DNA from: UBA1181 sp045600225
GTDB taxonomy: Bacteria; Bacteroidota; Bacteroidia; Bacteroidales; Paludibacteraceae
Direction: 5' to 3'
NCBI GenBank assembly: GCA_045600225.1
Contig: JAZRXL010000049.1
Location: forward strand, 1-64,000
DNA: 64,000 nucleotides
How positions within the stretch are numbered: position 1 is the first letter of the stretch; each line of letters starts with the position of its first letter. The notes beneath the pieces are model-generated. The model had not been told where the DNA came from. It ran no database searches and was given only the letters and a program-made list of their open reading frames with translations. The position numbers were made by a program, and so were the translations under genes. Below are positions 52,003-60,869 of this stretch, piece by piece.

Positions 52003-52054
52003 AAGAATTTTATTCAAATTCCGTAAGTGCTTATTTATAAATTGTTTTTGACCA

Positions 52055-52510
52055 TTAAAATGGAAGGTCGTCCGACTGATCCTCGATGCTTGGAGGCGGT
52101 GCGATAGGTTGTTGAGTCGGAACCGATGCATTGTTATTATTCTCTGGTGCTGCCAAAGGAGGGACCCCCCCTTCTGGTTTTCTTCCTAACAACTCCATTT
52201 GATCCGCAACGATCTCTGTTGTGTAGCGGGTGTTGTTGTTTTGATCCGTCCAAGAACGGGTTCTCAACTTCCCTTCAATGTATAGTGAAGTGCCTTTTCT
52301 CACATACGACTCTGCCACTTTTGCCAAACCTCTCCACACGACAATATTGTGCCATTCAGTTCTTTCTGGAACTTCTGATCCATCTTGTCTTTTGAATCCA
52401 CGCTCGGTTGTGGCTAATGAAAAACTTGCAACAGGAACATCTTTGTCAACATACCTTACTTCTGGGTCCCTACCCACATTTCCTACTAAAATTACTTTGT
52501 TAACAGACAT
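52055..52510 (-). CDS. ssb: Single-stranded DNA-binding protein
   Basis: A 151-residue OB-fold protein (about 1-105: MSVNKVILVGNVGRDPEVRY, WHNIVVWRGLAKVAESYVRKG in cores) with a flexible Asn/Pro/Gln-rich linker and the acidic tip DDLPF that recruits replication and repair proteins. Its place beside gldE is conserved in Bacteroidota. It has a consensus promoter and a terminator of its own, so it may be transcribed alone as well as with gldE. Confidence 0.97.
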   Translation of the reverse strand: MSVNKVILVGNVGRDPEVRYVDKDVPVASFSLATTERGFKRQDGSEVPERTEWHNIVVWRGLAKVAESYVRKGTSLYIEGKLRTRSWTDQNNNTRYTTEIVADQMELLGRKPEGGVPPLAAPENNNNASVPTQQPIAPPPSIEDQSDDLPF

Positions 52511-52551
52511 AGATTAAAAATTTAAATTTAAAGTTTATAAAAATTATCATT

Positions 52552-52583
52552 GCAAATGTAATGAATTTAATCGGATGAACAAA
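52552..52583 (-). promoter_or_regulatory. Consensus promoter for ssb
   Basis: On the minus strand TTTG (52,580-52,583), 19 bases, TACATTTGC (52,552-52,560): a full match in both boxes and in spacing, 42 bases before the ssb ATG. Confidence 0.85.
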
Positions 52584-52648
52584 CTCCACTTAGTTTTATT
52601 AATTGAAACCCACAGATATTTTTGTTTATAAATGTTTCTCTATATAAA

Positions 52649-55600
52649 TTACTCCTCTTCCAAATACCAAAGATGAGTTTCTGTCTCATATCCCATTTGT
52701 TGTAGAAGGGAGGCGTATTGATCTACTTGCTTTTGGTGCTTCTTGAGTCTTTTGCCTGTTTTGAAATCGATGATTATCATTTTGTTACCATCTTGTATGA
52801 CTCTGTCAGGACGACTGACTTTTACCTTTTGTGTATCCTCATCTTTCGATAAAATAGAACACTCATTGTATATCTTTAAGCCATCAGCAAACCATTCTGA
52901 ATGTTCGTTAATCTTTGTCTCTGCGTAGCGTATGAGCTCTTGCTTCTCCTCCTCTGAAGAAATCATTCCTTCAAAAATCAATTGGTTGGCAGCCTCTGGA
53001 ATATCCCTCTCAGATTTAATATTGGAGAACATGTAGTGAAGCAATAGTCCTTTCTTGATTGCTTCATTGCCATCCTTTTCAGATTCCAAAATTCCATCGA
53101 TAAACTCAGTTGCTTTGTTGGAGTTCCTGAACGTTGCTGTGCGTTGGTTGAATTGATATTGACATGGGATGGAATCCGAAGTCTCCTTAAATGGGTTTGT
53201 TTGTGCCTTTTTCTCTTTCTTATTTCCTGTTTTTATAATTTCTCCAACCTTGTAGTATTCAGATATGATGGATTTATTTTCATCGCATTGATCGCTGTTT
53301 TGAACCAAATCGGAAAAGAGTACTGTCTCCAAAAGTATGGAACAGTTTTTAGGTTCTGTGTCCGATTCTTTGTTGCCCTTTTTCTCCTTGCTTGGTTTCT
53401 TTTCACATAGTATGGCAAGATTATTCACTGCACGAGTGAATGCTACGTACAAGGTGTTGATTTGGTCTATTACCTGTTGATACTTCTCAACCTCGTAAAA
53501 TTCGGTGAAAAGGGAGTCGTTCATTTTCTCTCCGAATTTAATCGGAAGTACAGGAATCTCTTTGTAAGGATTTTCCAGATTGCGTGTTTCGCACCATAGA
53601 ATATCCCCGTTTTTACATATATCCCAATTGCAATACGGAATGATTACGGTATGGAACTCCAATCCTTTGGATTTGTGGATAGTCATTATTTGTATACCGT
53701 TAATGCTATTGCTTAAAGGTATTTTTTTGTTCTTTAGATACTTCTCCCAGTGATCCAAGAATCGTGATATGTCTGGTGACTTTCGTGTGATAAAATCGTT
53801 TAGGCTATCGAAAAAAGTCGATAAAAAGGAGGTCTGATCATTCATCCTTTCTAGATGTAATATTCTGCAAAGTTCTTCTGCCATCTCATAAAGAGGTAGG
53901 TTTTTAAGTTCCTCGATTTGCCTCTTTAGTTGAATGTACTCTTTGCTTTGCGTAATGGACACATCGCCCAATACTTTTGTGTACGACTCTTCTTTGTTTG
54001 TTGCTTCGTTTTCTGTGCTTTTGTAGAGAGAAAATAACTCAGTGAATGCAATGTTGTCTTCTGGACAAATAGACGCTTTCATCGCACAAATAATCATCTT
54101 TAACGCGATAGATGATTCTAAAACATATGCTTCGTCTGAGATAATATCATAGCAAAGGCCGTTTGCATCTATGTATTCTCTGTTAGCATCCCTATATTGG
54201 GCAAAATATTCTGCAATTTTGGAGATGTCTTTCGAGAATCTGGTAAGAATTGTGATGTCGGATGCTTTGATGCCTTGTTGCTGGAACTCCGTTACTTGTT
54301 GCAGAGTGCGTTTGAGCATATTCTCTTCTTCCCCCTTCTCCTCTTTCTCGATGAATTCGACGGAAATATATCCCTTTCCTTTGTTTTCGGGTTTAGCATC
54401 AGGACACTCTTGCCTTGAGTTTTTGTACACTCCGTTAATCTGCACCAATAGGGGATGATCACTTTCTCCTGTCATAAATGGTTTAAGAATAGGGGATAGA
54501 TTAGATTCTTCCTGAGGTGCGAATATTTTATTGTTGAACTCAATGACGTTCTCCATGCTTCGCCAGTTCTCCTTTGCTTTTATGATTTCTGGTGTCACAT
54601 TGGCAAAAGCGGTCATCAGACTCTCGATGATACTCCAATCACCATTTCTGAAGCGGTAGATGGATTGCTTTGGGTCGCCTACGATCAGATTCATCTGCTC
54701 TTGGTCCATACACTCTTTGATGAGTGGTTGGAAGTTTCTCCACTGTGTTTGGCTGGTATCCTGAAACTCATCAATCATGATATGCTCTAGATGGGTTCCA
54801 ATCTTTTCGTAGATGAAAGGTGTGTCGCTATCTTGAATCATCTCTTTCAACAGATTCGGAGTATCGCCCAGTAAGAATTGTCCTCGTTGGTTATTCACCT
54901 CCTTTATTTTTCGAGATATATCGTGGATAAGACCTAACACATTCATTTGAGAAAGGATAAGAGCACAAGAATTGATCTCTTTTGCATTCGTTCCTCTTAC
55001 CTCCTCAATAGCATATAAGATTTCAGAAAGTTTAGGAGCTATTGCAAGCACAGTGTCTCTTTTTGAACTCTTTTTATCTACCCATTGATCGGGGTTTTCT
55101 GCGCATTTCAGCGCTCTTGCTTTGCTTTCCAAAGAGGAGGTGTATGCTCCTTTTTTCATGTCGTTGACATAGGAGTATCCGCCTGTTGCACTATACCATA
55201 AATCGGTCACTTCAATACCGTTGCTTTGAAGAATCTCGTCAAATTCAATGCAGTGTTTTAGAATTTCATTTTCTTTGGATTTCTTTATGGCATAAAGTTT
55301 GGATTTATAATCTTTAAGGAACCCTCGGTTGTTTAGTTTCTCTTCCAAAAACTTTTCGTGATTTTTGTAAATCTCCTTAAAGATGTTCTTGCCGAATGAT
55401 TCTATCTCGGTGTCAATTTTCCAACTTTTGTTTTCCTTGCTCTTCTCTTCAGAGAATTCATTTACCCATTTCCTAAGGTTCTCGTTTTGATTGAATTCTT
55501 CGTACATGAGTTGAACAGCCTCCGAGAGAGTGTCGTCTGATTCGATAACGATATTCATGTAAGCTCCCAAACCCAATTCATGAGCAAGATTTCTCAAGAT

Positions 55601-55972
55601 AATTTGGAAGAAGCTATCAATGGTACTTATTTGGAAGTGATTGTAGTTGTGTAGAATGTTGAAAAGGGCGCGTTTTGCATTGCTTTTTATTTCTTTCTCA
55701 CTTAAACTACATTCTCCCTCTTCTTTTAACTCCTCCTGCAATCTTTGGAAAAGATTTTTGTCTAGTCCCTCAATAATGGAGTACAGATCGGCCATGATTC
55801 GGGTCTGCATTTCGGTCGTAGCCTTGTTCGTAAAGGTTACTGCCAATATTTTGTCGTAACAGAAAGGGTTTTTGACAAGTAGTTTGAGAAATTCGAGAGA
55901 TAGTCGATAGGTTTTTCCCGAACCTGCCGATGCCCTGTAGAGTTTAAGTACTTTTGGATTTGCTGTTCCCAT
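52649..55972 (-). CDS. UvrD/RecB-type helicase-nuclease (AddA-like)
   Basis: An 1,107-residue repair enzyme. It has Walker A ASAGSGKT near residue 14, helicase motif Ia AVTFTNKATTEM, the DExx region IMIDEFQDTSQTQW, QSIYRFR and later motifs YVAFTRAVNNL, then a C-terminal RecB-like nuclease domain: RPDRVIQDGN with Asp, then MIIIDFKTGK with the Asp-x-Lys pair and QVDQYASLL. This is the layout of AddA or RecB, which process double-strand breaks for RecA. No AddB gene is adjacent; the upstream neighbour is divergent. Confidence 0.9.
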   Translation of the reverse strand: MGTANPKVLKLYRASAGSGKTYRLSLEFLKLLVKNPFCYDKILAVTFTNKATTEMQTRIMADLYSIIEGLDKNLFQRLQEELKEEGECSLSEKEIKSNAKRALFNILHNYNHFQISTIDSFFQIILRNLAHELGLGAYMNIVIESDDTLSEAVQLMYEEFNQNENLRKWVNEFSEEKSKENKSWKIDTEIESFGKNIFKEIYKNHEKFLEEKLNNRGFLKDYKSKLYAIKKSKENEILKHCIEFDEILQSNGIEVTDLWYSATGGYSYVNDMKKGAYTSSLESKARALKCAENPDQWVDKKSSKRDTVLAIAPKLSEILYAIEEVRGTNAKEINSCALILSQMNVLGLIHDISRKIKEVNNQRGQFLLGDTPNLLKEMIQDSDTPFIYEKIGTHLEHIMIDEFQDTSQTQWRNFQPLIKECMDQEQMNLIVGDPKQSIYRFRNGDWSIIESLMTAFANVTPEIIKAKENWRSMENVIEFNNKIFAPQEESNLSPILKPFMTGESDHPLLVQINGVYKNSRQECPDAKPENKGKGYISVEFIEKEEKGEEENMLKRTLQQVTEFQQQGIKASDITILTRFSKDISKIAEYFAQYRDANREYIDANGLCYDIISDEAYVLESSIALKMIICAMKASICPEDNIAFTELFSLYKSTENEATNKEESYTKVLGDVSITQSKEYIQLKRQIEELKNLPLYEMAEELCRILHLERMNDQTSFLSTFFDSLNDFITRKSPDISRFLDHWEKYLKNKKIPLSNSINGIQIMTIHKSKGLEFHTVIIPYCNWDICKNGDILWCETRNLENPYKEIPVLPIKFGEKMNDSLFTEFYEVEKYQQVIDQINTLYVAFTRAVNNLAILCEKKPSKEKKGNKESDTEPKNCSILLETVLFSDLVQNSDQCDENKSIISEYYKVGEIIKTGNKKEKKAQTNPFKETSDSIPCQYQFNQRTATFRNSNKATEFIDGILESEKDGNEAIKKGLLLHYMFSNIKSERDIPEAANQLIFEGMISSEEEKQELIRYAETKINEHSEWFADGLKIYNECSILSKDEDTQKVKVSRPDRVIQDGNKMIIIDFKTGKRLKKHQKQVDQYASLLQQMGYETETHLWYLEEE

Positions 55973-55991
55973 AATTATCTTTTAAGTATGA

Positions 55992-55999
55992 CAAATATA
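55992..55999 (-). promoter_or_regulatory. Candidate -7 box for the AddA-like gene
   Basis: TATATTTG on the minus strand, 19 bases before the ATG and three bases away from the divergent box at 56,003. No -33 is seen. Confidence 0.42.
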
Positions 56000-56002
56000 A
56001 CC

Positions 56003-56010
56003 TATTTTTG
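56003..56010 (+). promoter_or_regulatory. Candidate -7 box for the C_GCAxxG_C_C gene
   Basis: TATTTTTG, 37 bases before the ATG at 56,048; no clear TTG at 17-23 bases upstream. Confidence 0.42.
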
Positions 56011-56047
56011 TGATTATTTAATTTAGAAACGGTAAAAATATTTTGTT

Positions 56048-56506
56048 ATGGAAGATAGAATAGCAAAGGCAGTTGAGTTGTTCAAGAGTGGGTTCAATTG
56101 TTCTCAATCGGTAGTGGCAGCTTTTGCCGATATGTATGGATTGACAGAAGAGCAAGCGTTGAAAGTGTCTGCTTCGTTTGGAGGAGGAATTGGACGTATG
56201 AGAGAAACTTGCGGGGCTGCGTGCGGTATGTTCCTTTTGGCTGGGTTGGAGTATGGTACTACTGATCCTAAAAATGCTGATGGAAAGGGAGAAAATTATC
56301 GTATTGTCCAGGAATTGGCAGAGAAGTTTAAGGAAGAAAATGGTTTCTTGAAATGTCGTGATTTGTTGGGACTGGACAAGGAGGTAAAAGAGACTCATCA
56401 GCCTGCTGAGAGAACTGCCGTTTACTATGCGAAGCGTCCGTGTGTGAGGATGGTAGAATCGGCTGCAAGGATATGGGCTGCTAAGTTAGAGGAGCATAAG
56501 AAATAG
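56048..56506 (+). CDS. C_GCAxxG_C_C family protein
   Basis: A 152-residue cytoplasmic helical protein with the spaced cysteines that define the family: Cys in GFNCSQSVVAAF, the CGAACG cluster followed by MFLLAG, Cys in KCRDLLG and Cys in KRPCVRMV. These probably bind a metal or a redox cofactor. Members often sit near redox or electron-transfer genes, but here the neighbours are a helicase and a cell-wall enzyme, so the role stays unknown. Confidence 0.9.
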   Translation: MEDRIAKAVELFKSGFNCSQSVVAAFADMYGLTEEQALKVSASFGGGIGRMRETCGAACGMFLLAGLEYGTTDPKNADGKGENYRIVQELAEKFKEENGFLKCRDLLGLDKEVKETHQPAERTAVYYAKRPCVRMVESAARIWAAKLEEHKK

Positions 56507-56529
56507 ATCGGATTTTTAGGTCGGAATAA

Positions 56530-56560
56530 GAAGGCGGATGGTCTAACCATCCGCCTCTTG
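56530..56560. terminator. Hairpin between convergent genes, probable terminator
   Basis: A perfect 9-bp G+C-rich stem GGCGGATGG (56,533-56,541) and CCATCCGCC (56,547-56,555) with a 5-base loop lies 26 bases after one stop and 10 before the other. The T-tracts are weak on both sides. Confidence 0.6.
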
Positions 56561-56564
56561 TGTA

Positions 56565-57503
56565 TTAATGAAGTCTAATTACCTTACCAGCATTGATGTT
56601 CTCACCCTTTGCTTTGTTCATTTTTTTCAGCTTTGCTTTTTGAATGCCATATAGTTGTGAGATTGACAACCAAGATTCTCCTTTCTGAACCATGTGTGTG
56701 TCGTGGTCTTTGTTTTTCTTCTTTTTCTCCTCAACAAAAACGTATTCATCTACCTTTAAAACATAGTTGGAAGGGAAGTCATTAAGTTCTCTTAATTGTT
56801 CAACGCTCATTCCTAAACTTTTTGACAAACTATAGAATGTGTCGCCCGATTTCACTTGAATGCATTTAACGCCGTTGATTTTGTTTCTTTTTACATTTGG
56901 TGCGATAACCACATTTCCTTTTAGATTACCCTCAGGTGATATCTTTCCATTTAGGATGGAATAATTTTTCGCTTCTTTTTCTGAAAGATACTTCTCTGGG
57001 TTTTTGTCGTATTCGTAAAGTTTGTTTTGCTCAATGATGTCGATCAGAAGGGAAGGATATTTAGGGTTGGTGGCATAACCAGCCTCTTTCAACCCTTTTG
57101 CCCAGCCTTTGTAGTCTGTGATTTTTAGTTTGAATAGACCCGCATATCTGCTTTTGGTTAAGAAGATAGAGTGGTCGCGGAACGATTCGTCTGCGTGAAC
57201 ATAGCAGCGGAAGCAATCATTCTTCTTGTCGTCGTCTTTGTAGTATTTTTTACCAGAGTACTCGCCTGAACATTTAATGCCGAAGTGGTTGTTTGCCTTT
57301 GTGGCAAGGTCGCTGCGACCACTGGCTGATTCTAAAATGCCCTGTGCCAAGGTAATGCTGGCAGGTATCTTGTATTGATACATCTCGCGAATGGCAGTCT
57401 TGTGGTATTTTTGTATGTAAGCGTTAGTTTCTGCCGATTGATAGGATTGAGCATGACAAAGAAGGCTGCTCACTGAGAGTAGTAAAAAGAAAAATCGTTT
57501 CAT
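56565..57503 (-). CDS. N-acetylglucosaminidase (GH73) with two LysM domains
   Basis: A 312-residue secreted peptidoglycan hydrolase: signal peptide (1-19, CHAQS), a FlgJ-like GH73 domain (about 30-165) with catalytic Glu58 in LAQGILESASGRS followed by NNHFGIKC, and two LysM domains (about 213-257 and 268-312: VKSGDTFYSLSKSLGMS and VQKGESWLSISQLYGIQ). LysM repeats hold it to the cell wall. Between the domains is a lysine-rich linker (EEKKKKNKDHD). Probable role: septum splitting or wall turnover. A TACATTTGC box is at 57,528-57,536. Confidence 0.92.
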   Translation of the reverse strand: MKRFFFLLLSVSSLLCHAQSYQSAETNAYIQKYHKTAIREMYQYKIPASITLAQGILESASGRSDLATKANNHFGIKCSGEYSGKKYYKDDDKKNDCFRCYVHADESFRDHSIFLTKSRYAGLFKLKITDYKGWAKGLKEAGYATNPKYPSLLIDIIEQNKLYEYDKNPEKYLSEKEAKNYSILNGKISPEGNLKGNVVIAPNVKRNKINGVKCIQVKSGDTFYSLSKSLGMSVEQLRELNDFPSNYVLKVDEYVFVEEKKKKNKDHDTHMVQKGESWLSISQLYGIQKAKLKKMNKAKGENINAGKVIRLH

Positions 57504-57527
57504 CGCATATTAGTTATTGTTACAATT

Positions 57528-57536
57528 GCAAATGTA
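57528..57536 (-). promoter_or_regulatory. -7 box for the LysM glucosaminidase gene
   Basis: TACATTTGC on the minus strand, 24 bases before the ATG; no -33 TTG recognised. Confidence 0.5.
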
Positions 57537-57585
57537 TAAAAAGTTTAGGTATTTAGGTAGTAGGTGGATTTGAGATAAATAGTCG

Positions 57586-57617
57586 TTTGCCATTCTTCCC
57601 TTTTTCTTGTAATTTTG
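57586..57617 (+). promoter_or_regulatory. Consensus promoter for ravA-viaA
   Basis: TTTG (57,586-57,589), 20 bases, TAATTTTG (57,610-57,617): both boxes and spacing fit. The ravA ATG is 39 bases downstream. Confidence 0.78.
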
Positions 57618-57656
57618 TGGGAATTGTTGCCTATAGAGGCGTTAAAGTGATCTTTT

Positions 57657-59195
57657 ATGGAAAATCGATACTCACAGTTAATAAAAGAACTCTCTTCTCA
57701 CTTATACGAGAAGGATATGGAGATAGGACTTTCTCTCTTGGCCGCAATGGCGGGTGAGAGTGTTTTGTTGTTAGGTCCTCCGGGTGTGGCAAAGTCGTTG
57801 GTAGCTCGACGTATCAAATGTGCATTTCAGAATGCTTCTGTGTTTGAATATCTAATGTCCCGTTTCTCAACGCCAGATGAAATATTTGGTCCTGTGAGCA
57901 TTTCTCAACTTCGTACTTCTGATAAATATGAGAGAAGAACGGAGGGATACCTTCCCTCTTCCGAGATAGTCTTTCTGGATGAGATATGGAAGGCTGGACC
58001 TGCCATTCAAAACTCTTTGTTGACGGTTGTCAATGAGAAGATCTATAGGAATGGAGATCAGGAGGTTCATCTCCCTTTGAAACTACTTATAGGTGCCAGC
58101 AATGAGTTGCCTACAGAGGGGGAAGGACTGGAGGCGCTATGGGATCGTTTCCTAATACGTATAGTCTCTGGTTGTATTAAAGACCAAGATGCCTTTGTGA
58201 ATATGTTATTGGATTCGGAGACTTCCGATTTAATAGATATAAAACAACCCATCACTCCACAAGAATATGCGGAGGCACAAGAGAAGATCGCCAAAATCTC
58301 TTGTTCTCCTGAGGCGTTGGCAAGCATTGTTTATTTGAGAAATCAACTCTCTGTTGTACGAGAGAACAAGCGTGCCATCTACGTGAGTGATCGTCGTTGG
58401 AAGAAGATCTTGCAGCTGCTTCGTACATCTGCTTTTATGCACCAGAGGGAGAGCGTTACTCTTGCTGATATCTATCCGTTGTGGCGTTGCCTTTGGGGTG
58501 AAATAGAAGAGCAAGAGTATGTGAAGAGTATAACGAAGAACTCCCTTTTTGTTGGTTTGGAGACGGAGTTGGAGAACCTTCGACAGGGAGTACTGGCAGA
58601 CCTTAAGATTATGCATGTGAAGCAATCGGTCGAGGCAGATAGGAAAAGAGGAGAGCATCGCAACGATGGATTGTTATTATGCAATCATTTCTACTATCAT
58701 GTATTGAACCATGGAACAGGTAATACCTATATCTTTGCTGTTGATTTTCGTAATCTGAAAGAATATAATCAAGATAATGTGCCTACACAAGCGGTTATTT
58801 ATAATGATCCTAAATGCATGAAGAATAGCATTTTGCGTAGTTATGTGGGTGATGCAATGTCGTATGGGAATAGTGAAGTCAACAAGCAGAGGGTGAATAT
58901 ATACAGGAAAGGTCAAGACCTTTTTATTGGAGGTGTCCGTTATGAGATAGAGAAATCAAAGAGTCCGTTGCAAGCGGATATAAATATTGATTCGTTACCT
59001 AAACCTTCAGGAAAGAACTATTATGATGTGCTGGAATCGAAGGTGCAAGAGATGAATGCCTTTTCGGAGATGTTGCAGTCTAATATGTTCCTTTCGAAAG
59101 AGGATAAAGAGGAGCTGCAGAATTTGTTTGCTCAACTTCGGAAGAAGATAGCTTATTTGAGGGTTGACATTGAGAAGTTGGAGTATGAAGAGTGA
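57657..59195 (+). CDS. ravA: RavA-like MoxR AAA+ ATPase
   Basis: A 512-residue AAA+ protein of the MoxR branch. Walker A GPPGVAKS is at 40-47, preceded by LAAMAGESVLLL; Walker B VFLDEIWK has Asp108-Glu109; SNELPTEGEGLEALWDRF carries sensor 1 and the arginine finger region. The C-terminal part (about 330-512) is an unusual extension with coiled-coil character near the end. RavA hexamers act as chaperones with the VWA partner ViaA, in E. coli on respiratory complexes. The overlap with viaA by 11 bases supports the pairing. Confidence 0.9.
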   Translation: MENRYSQLIKELSSHLYEKDMEIGLSLLAAMAGESVLLLGPPGVAKSLVARRIKCAFQNASVFEYLMSRFSTPDEIFGPVSISQLRTSDKYERRTEGYLPSSEIVFLDEIWKAGPAIQNSLLTVVNEKIYRNGDQEVHLPLKLLIGASNELPTEGEGLEALWDRFLIRIVSGCIKDQDAFVNMLLDSETSDLIDIKQPITPQEYAEAQEKIAKISCSPEALASIVYLRNQLSVVRENKRAIYVSDRRWKKILQLLRTSAFMHQRESVTLADIYPLWRCLWGEIEEQEYVKSITKNSLFVGLETELENLRQGVLADLKIMHVKQSVEADRKRGEHRNDGLLLCNHFYYHVLNHGTGNTYIFAVDFRNLKEYNQDNVPTQAVIYNDPKCMKNSILRSYVGDAMSYGNSEVNKQRVNIYRKGQDLFIGGVRYEIEKSKSPLQADINIDSLPKPSGKNYYDVLESKVQEMNAFSEMLQSNMFLSKEDKEELQNLFAQLRKKIAYLRVDIEKLEYEE

Positions 59196-60630
59196 AAAGC
59201 CTTCTATACCGTCTGCAGCCGTGTATGTTAAGATGTTGGACGACTTTGTTGAACGGGGGATATACGACCAAGAAGACAATCCAGATTGGGAGGGTGATGC
59301 TCTGTACTCCTATTTGGTGTCGCAAATGAGAGATCCCTGGTTGCGAAGTCGCGTTTTGTCTAATAAGATACAAGCAAGCGTCTTTTATAACATTACACTT
59401 GATTTTGTTTTCCAACATTTAAATATGTGCTCGTATAATATGCTACGAAGTCAGGCGGTGGAGTTCAAAATAAAAAGTGTGATGGCGTGGGATTACGAGA
59501 GAAAAAAAGATGGTTGGAGTAGTTTGATGAAAGAGGTGGAAGAACGTAATCCTGGGTTCTCCAAATTTTATCAGCAGAAGTTTCAACAACCAGAAGCATT
59601 GAAGGATGATGTGCTCTGGCAACACTTTTTGAACGAATGGAAATCTGTAGAGTTTGAAAAGGTAAATTCAACTTGCCAAGATGCAACGAGGGGCAGAACG
59701 AATGCAGTGGCAAATCAGACTCGTACCTCAATGAAAGAGGTGGAGGAGTATGTTTCCAAAAATCGCATTCCGGAGAGTGAGTTCTTGCAAGCATGGAGCG
59801 CCATGAGTGGAATTTGGAACTCTACCATCTACGAACGGTTGCGAAAGCTGATACAGATACAAAACAAATATCCCGTATTGGTGAAGATTGCCAATAAAAT
59901 GGGTAGAGTAGCAGATGAGGAGAGTCATCAGCAGTTAACAGTCTCAAGCGGAAGTACATTCCAGATGTCGCACTCTTCTAAAAGTGATGTTTTTGGAGTT
60001 ACAGTTGGAGATGATTTGAATTCGATGTTGCCAATGGAAATGGCACAGTCGGCAGACGATGAGTTGTCGGATCTTTTCCTATATAAATATGTATCGAAAA
60101 GATTGCAAACATTCTCGCACAAAAGTGAAGTATTCAAACCTATACACCATTTAAAGATGCAATCAGCAAAGAGAAAGGGTCCTATGATTGTCTGTTTGGA
60201 TACGTCGGGAAGTATGGTTGGCGATCCTGAGAAGGTGGGGAATTCATTATTGTTGAGGCTTTTGGAGATTGCAGACCGACAAAAGAGAGATTTATTCCTT
60301 TTGTCATTTGCGGTTTCTGTTAATCCGATAGATGTGAAAAAGGATCGTGCAAGATTGTTTGATTTTTTTAAGAAGAGTGCTTCAGGAGACACTAATGCGA
60401 AGGAGATGATGATGAAAATGTTCGATCTCTTAGGTAATAGTGCCGAATATATGAGTTCTGATGTGTTATGGATTACTGATTTCAAAATACCATTAGTGAC
60501 AGAGCAGTTGTTGGAACAGATGCAGGAATGCCGGAGAAATGGAACACGCTTTTATGGACTTCAGATAGGTTTGAATGACAATCAGAATTGGGACACCTAT
60601 TTTGATGAAAAATATGAGTTGAAAATATAA
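59185..60630 (+). CDS. viaA: ViaA-like von Willebrand factor A domain protein
   Basis: A 481-residue cytoplasmic protein: a long helical N-terminal half and a C-terminal VWA domain (from about residue 330) with an intact metal site, CLDTSGSMVGDP (Asp-x-Ser-x-Ser) and later SGDTNAKE and WITDFK. It is the partner that stimulates the RavA ATPase. The ATG at 59,185 overlaps the ravA stop by 11 bases; a TTG seven codons upstream is less likely. No hairpin terminator with a T-run follows the stop. Confidence 0.9.
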   Translation: MKSEKPSIPSAAVYVKMLDDFVERGIYDQEDNPDWEGDALYSYLVSQMRDPWLRSRVLSNKIQASVFYNITLDFVFQHLNMCSYNMLRSQAVEFKIKSVMAWDYERKKDGWSSLMKEVEERNPGFSKFYQQKFQQPEALKDDVLWQHFLNEWKSVEFEKVNSTCQDATRGRTNAVANQTRTSMKEVEEYVSKNRIPESEFLQAWSAMSGIWNSTIYERLRKLIQIQNKYPVLVKIANKMGRVADEESHQQLTVSSGSTFQMSHSSKSDVFGVTVGDDLNSMLPMEMAQSADDELSDLFLYKYVSKRLQTFSHKSEVFKPIHHLKMQSAKRKGPMIVCLDTSGSMVGDPEKVGNSLLLRLLEIADRQKRDLFLLSFAVSVNPIDVKKDRARLFDFFKKSASGDTNAKEMMMKMFDLLGNSAEYMSSDVLWITDFKIPLVTEQLLEQMQECRRNGTRFYGLQIGLNDNQNWDTYFDEKYELKI

Positions 60631-60655
60631 TTAAATGTGTCGAAAAACAAAAGGT

Positions 60656-60698
60656 ATGGAATTTTGAAAAATTAAAAATTATTACTTTTAAATTCCAT
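60656..60698. repeat. 9-bp inverted repeat upstream of the carB promoter
   Basis: ATGGAATTT (60,656-60,664) and AAATTCCAT (60,690-60,698) are perfect complements 25 bases apart. The right arm lies 18 bases before the carB -7 box, in the -33 region. It may be an operator or a weak terminator for viaA. Confidence 0.45.
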
Positions 60699-60716
60699 TT
60701 GATTAAAAAAATTATA

Positions 60717-60725
60717 TATTTTTGC
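60717..60725 (+). promoter_or_regulatory. -7 box for the carB leader transcript
   Basis: TATTTTTGC is a perfect TAnnTTTGC match, 39 bases before the leader ORF. TTTG at 60,698-60,701 is only 15 bases upstream, shorter than the usual spacing. Confidence 0.65.
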
Positions 60726-60764
60726 ACCCAATTGTAAAAGATGTAAATAAAGAACTAAAAGCTT

Positions 60765-60833
60765 ATGTTTAGACACCAATACATAACTAAGATTTGGGAT
60801 GTCGTTAAGACATTAGGCTGTTGTTTTTGTTAA
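60765..60833 (+). CDS. Short leader peptide upstream of carB
   Basis: A 22-residue ORF (starts MFRHQYITKIW, ends GCCFC, TAA at 60,831-60,833) lying between the promoter and the terminator of the carB leader. Three of its last four codons are TGT (60,819, 60,822, 60,828). The stop codon is six bases before the terminator stem, so a ribosome paused on the Cys codons or at the stop would cover the left arm. No homologue is known to me; support is positional and structural. Confidence 0.6.
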   Translation: MFRHQYITKIWDVVKTLGCCFC

Positions 60834-60839
60834 GTTTTG

Positions 60840-60869
60840 GCGGTGGTATTTTTCCACTGCTTTTTTTTT
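60840..60869 (+). terminator. Intrinsic terminator (attenuator) in the carB leader
   Basis: A 7-bp stem GCGGTGG (60,840-60,846) with CCACTGC (60,854-60,860), one G-T pair, a 7-base loop and nine T (60,861-60,869). It ends 34 bases before the carB ATG and after its promoter, so it must be bypassed for carB expression. Confidence 0.82.

Noticed and set aside
59928..60485. 185-codon open frame antisense to viaA
   Set aside because: Lies over the VWA domain coding region and shows no protein family features.
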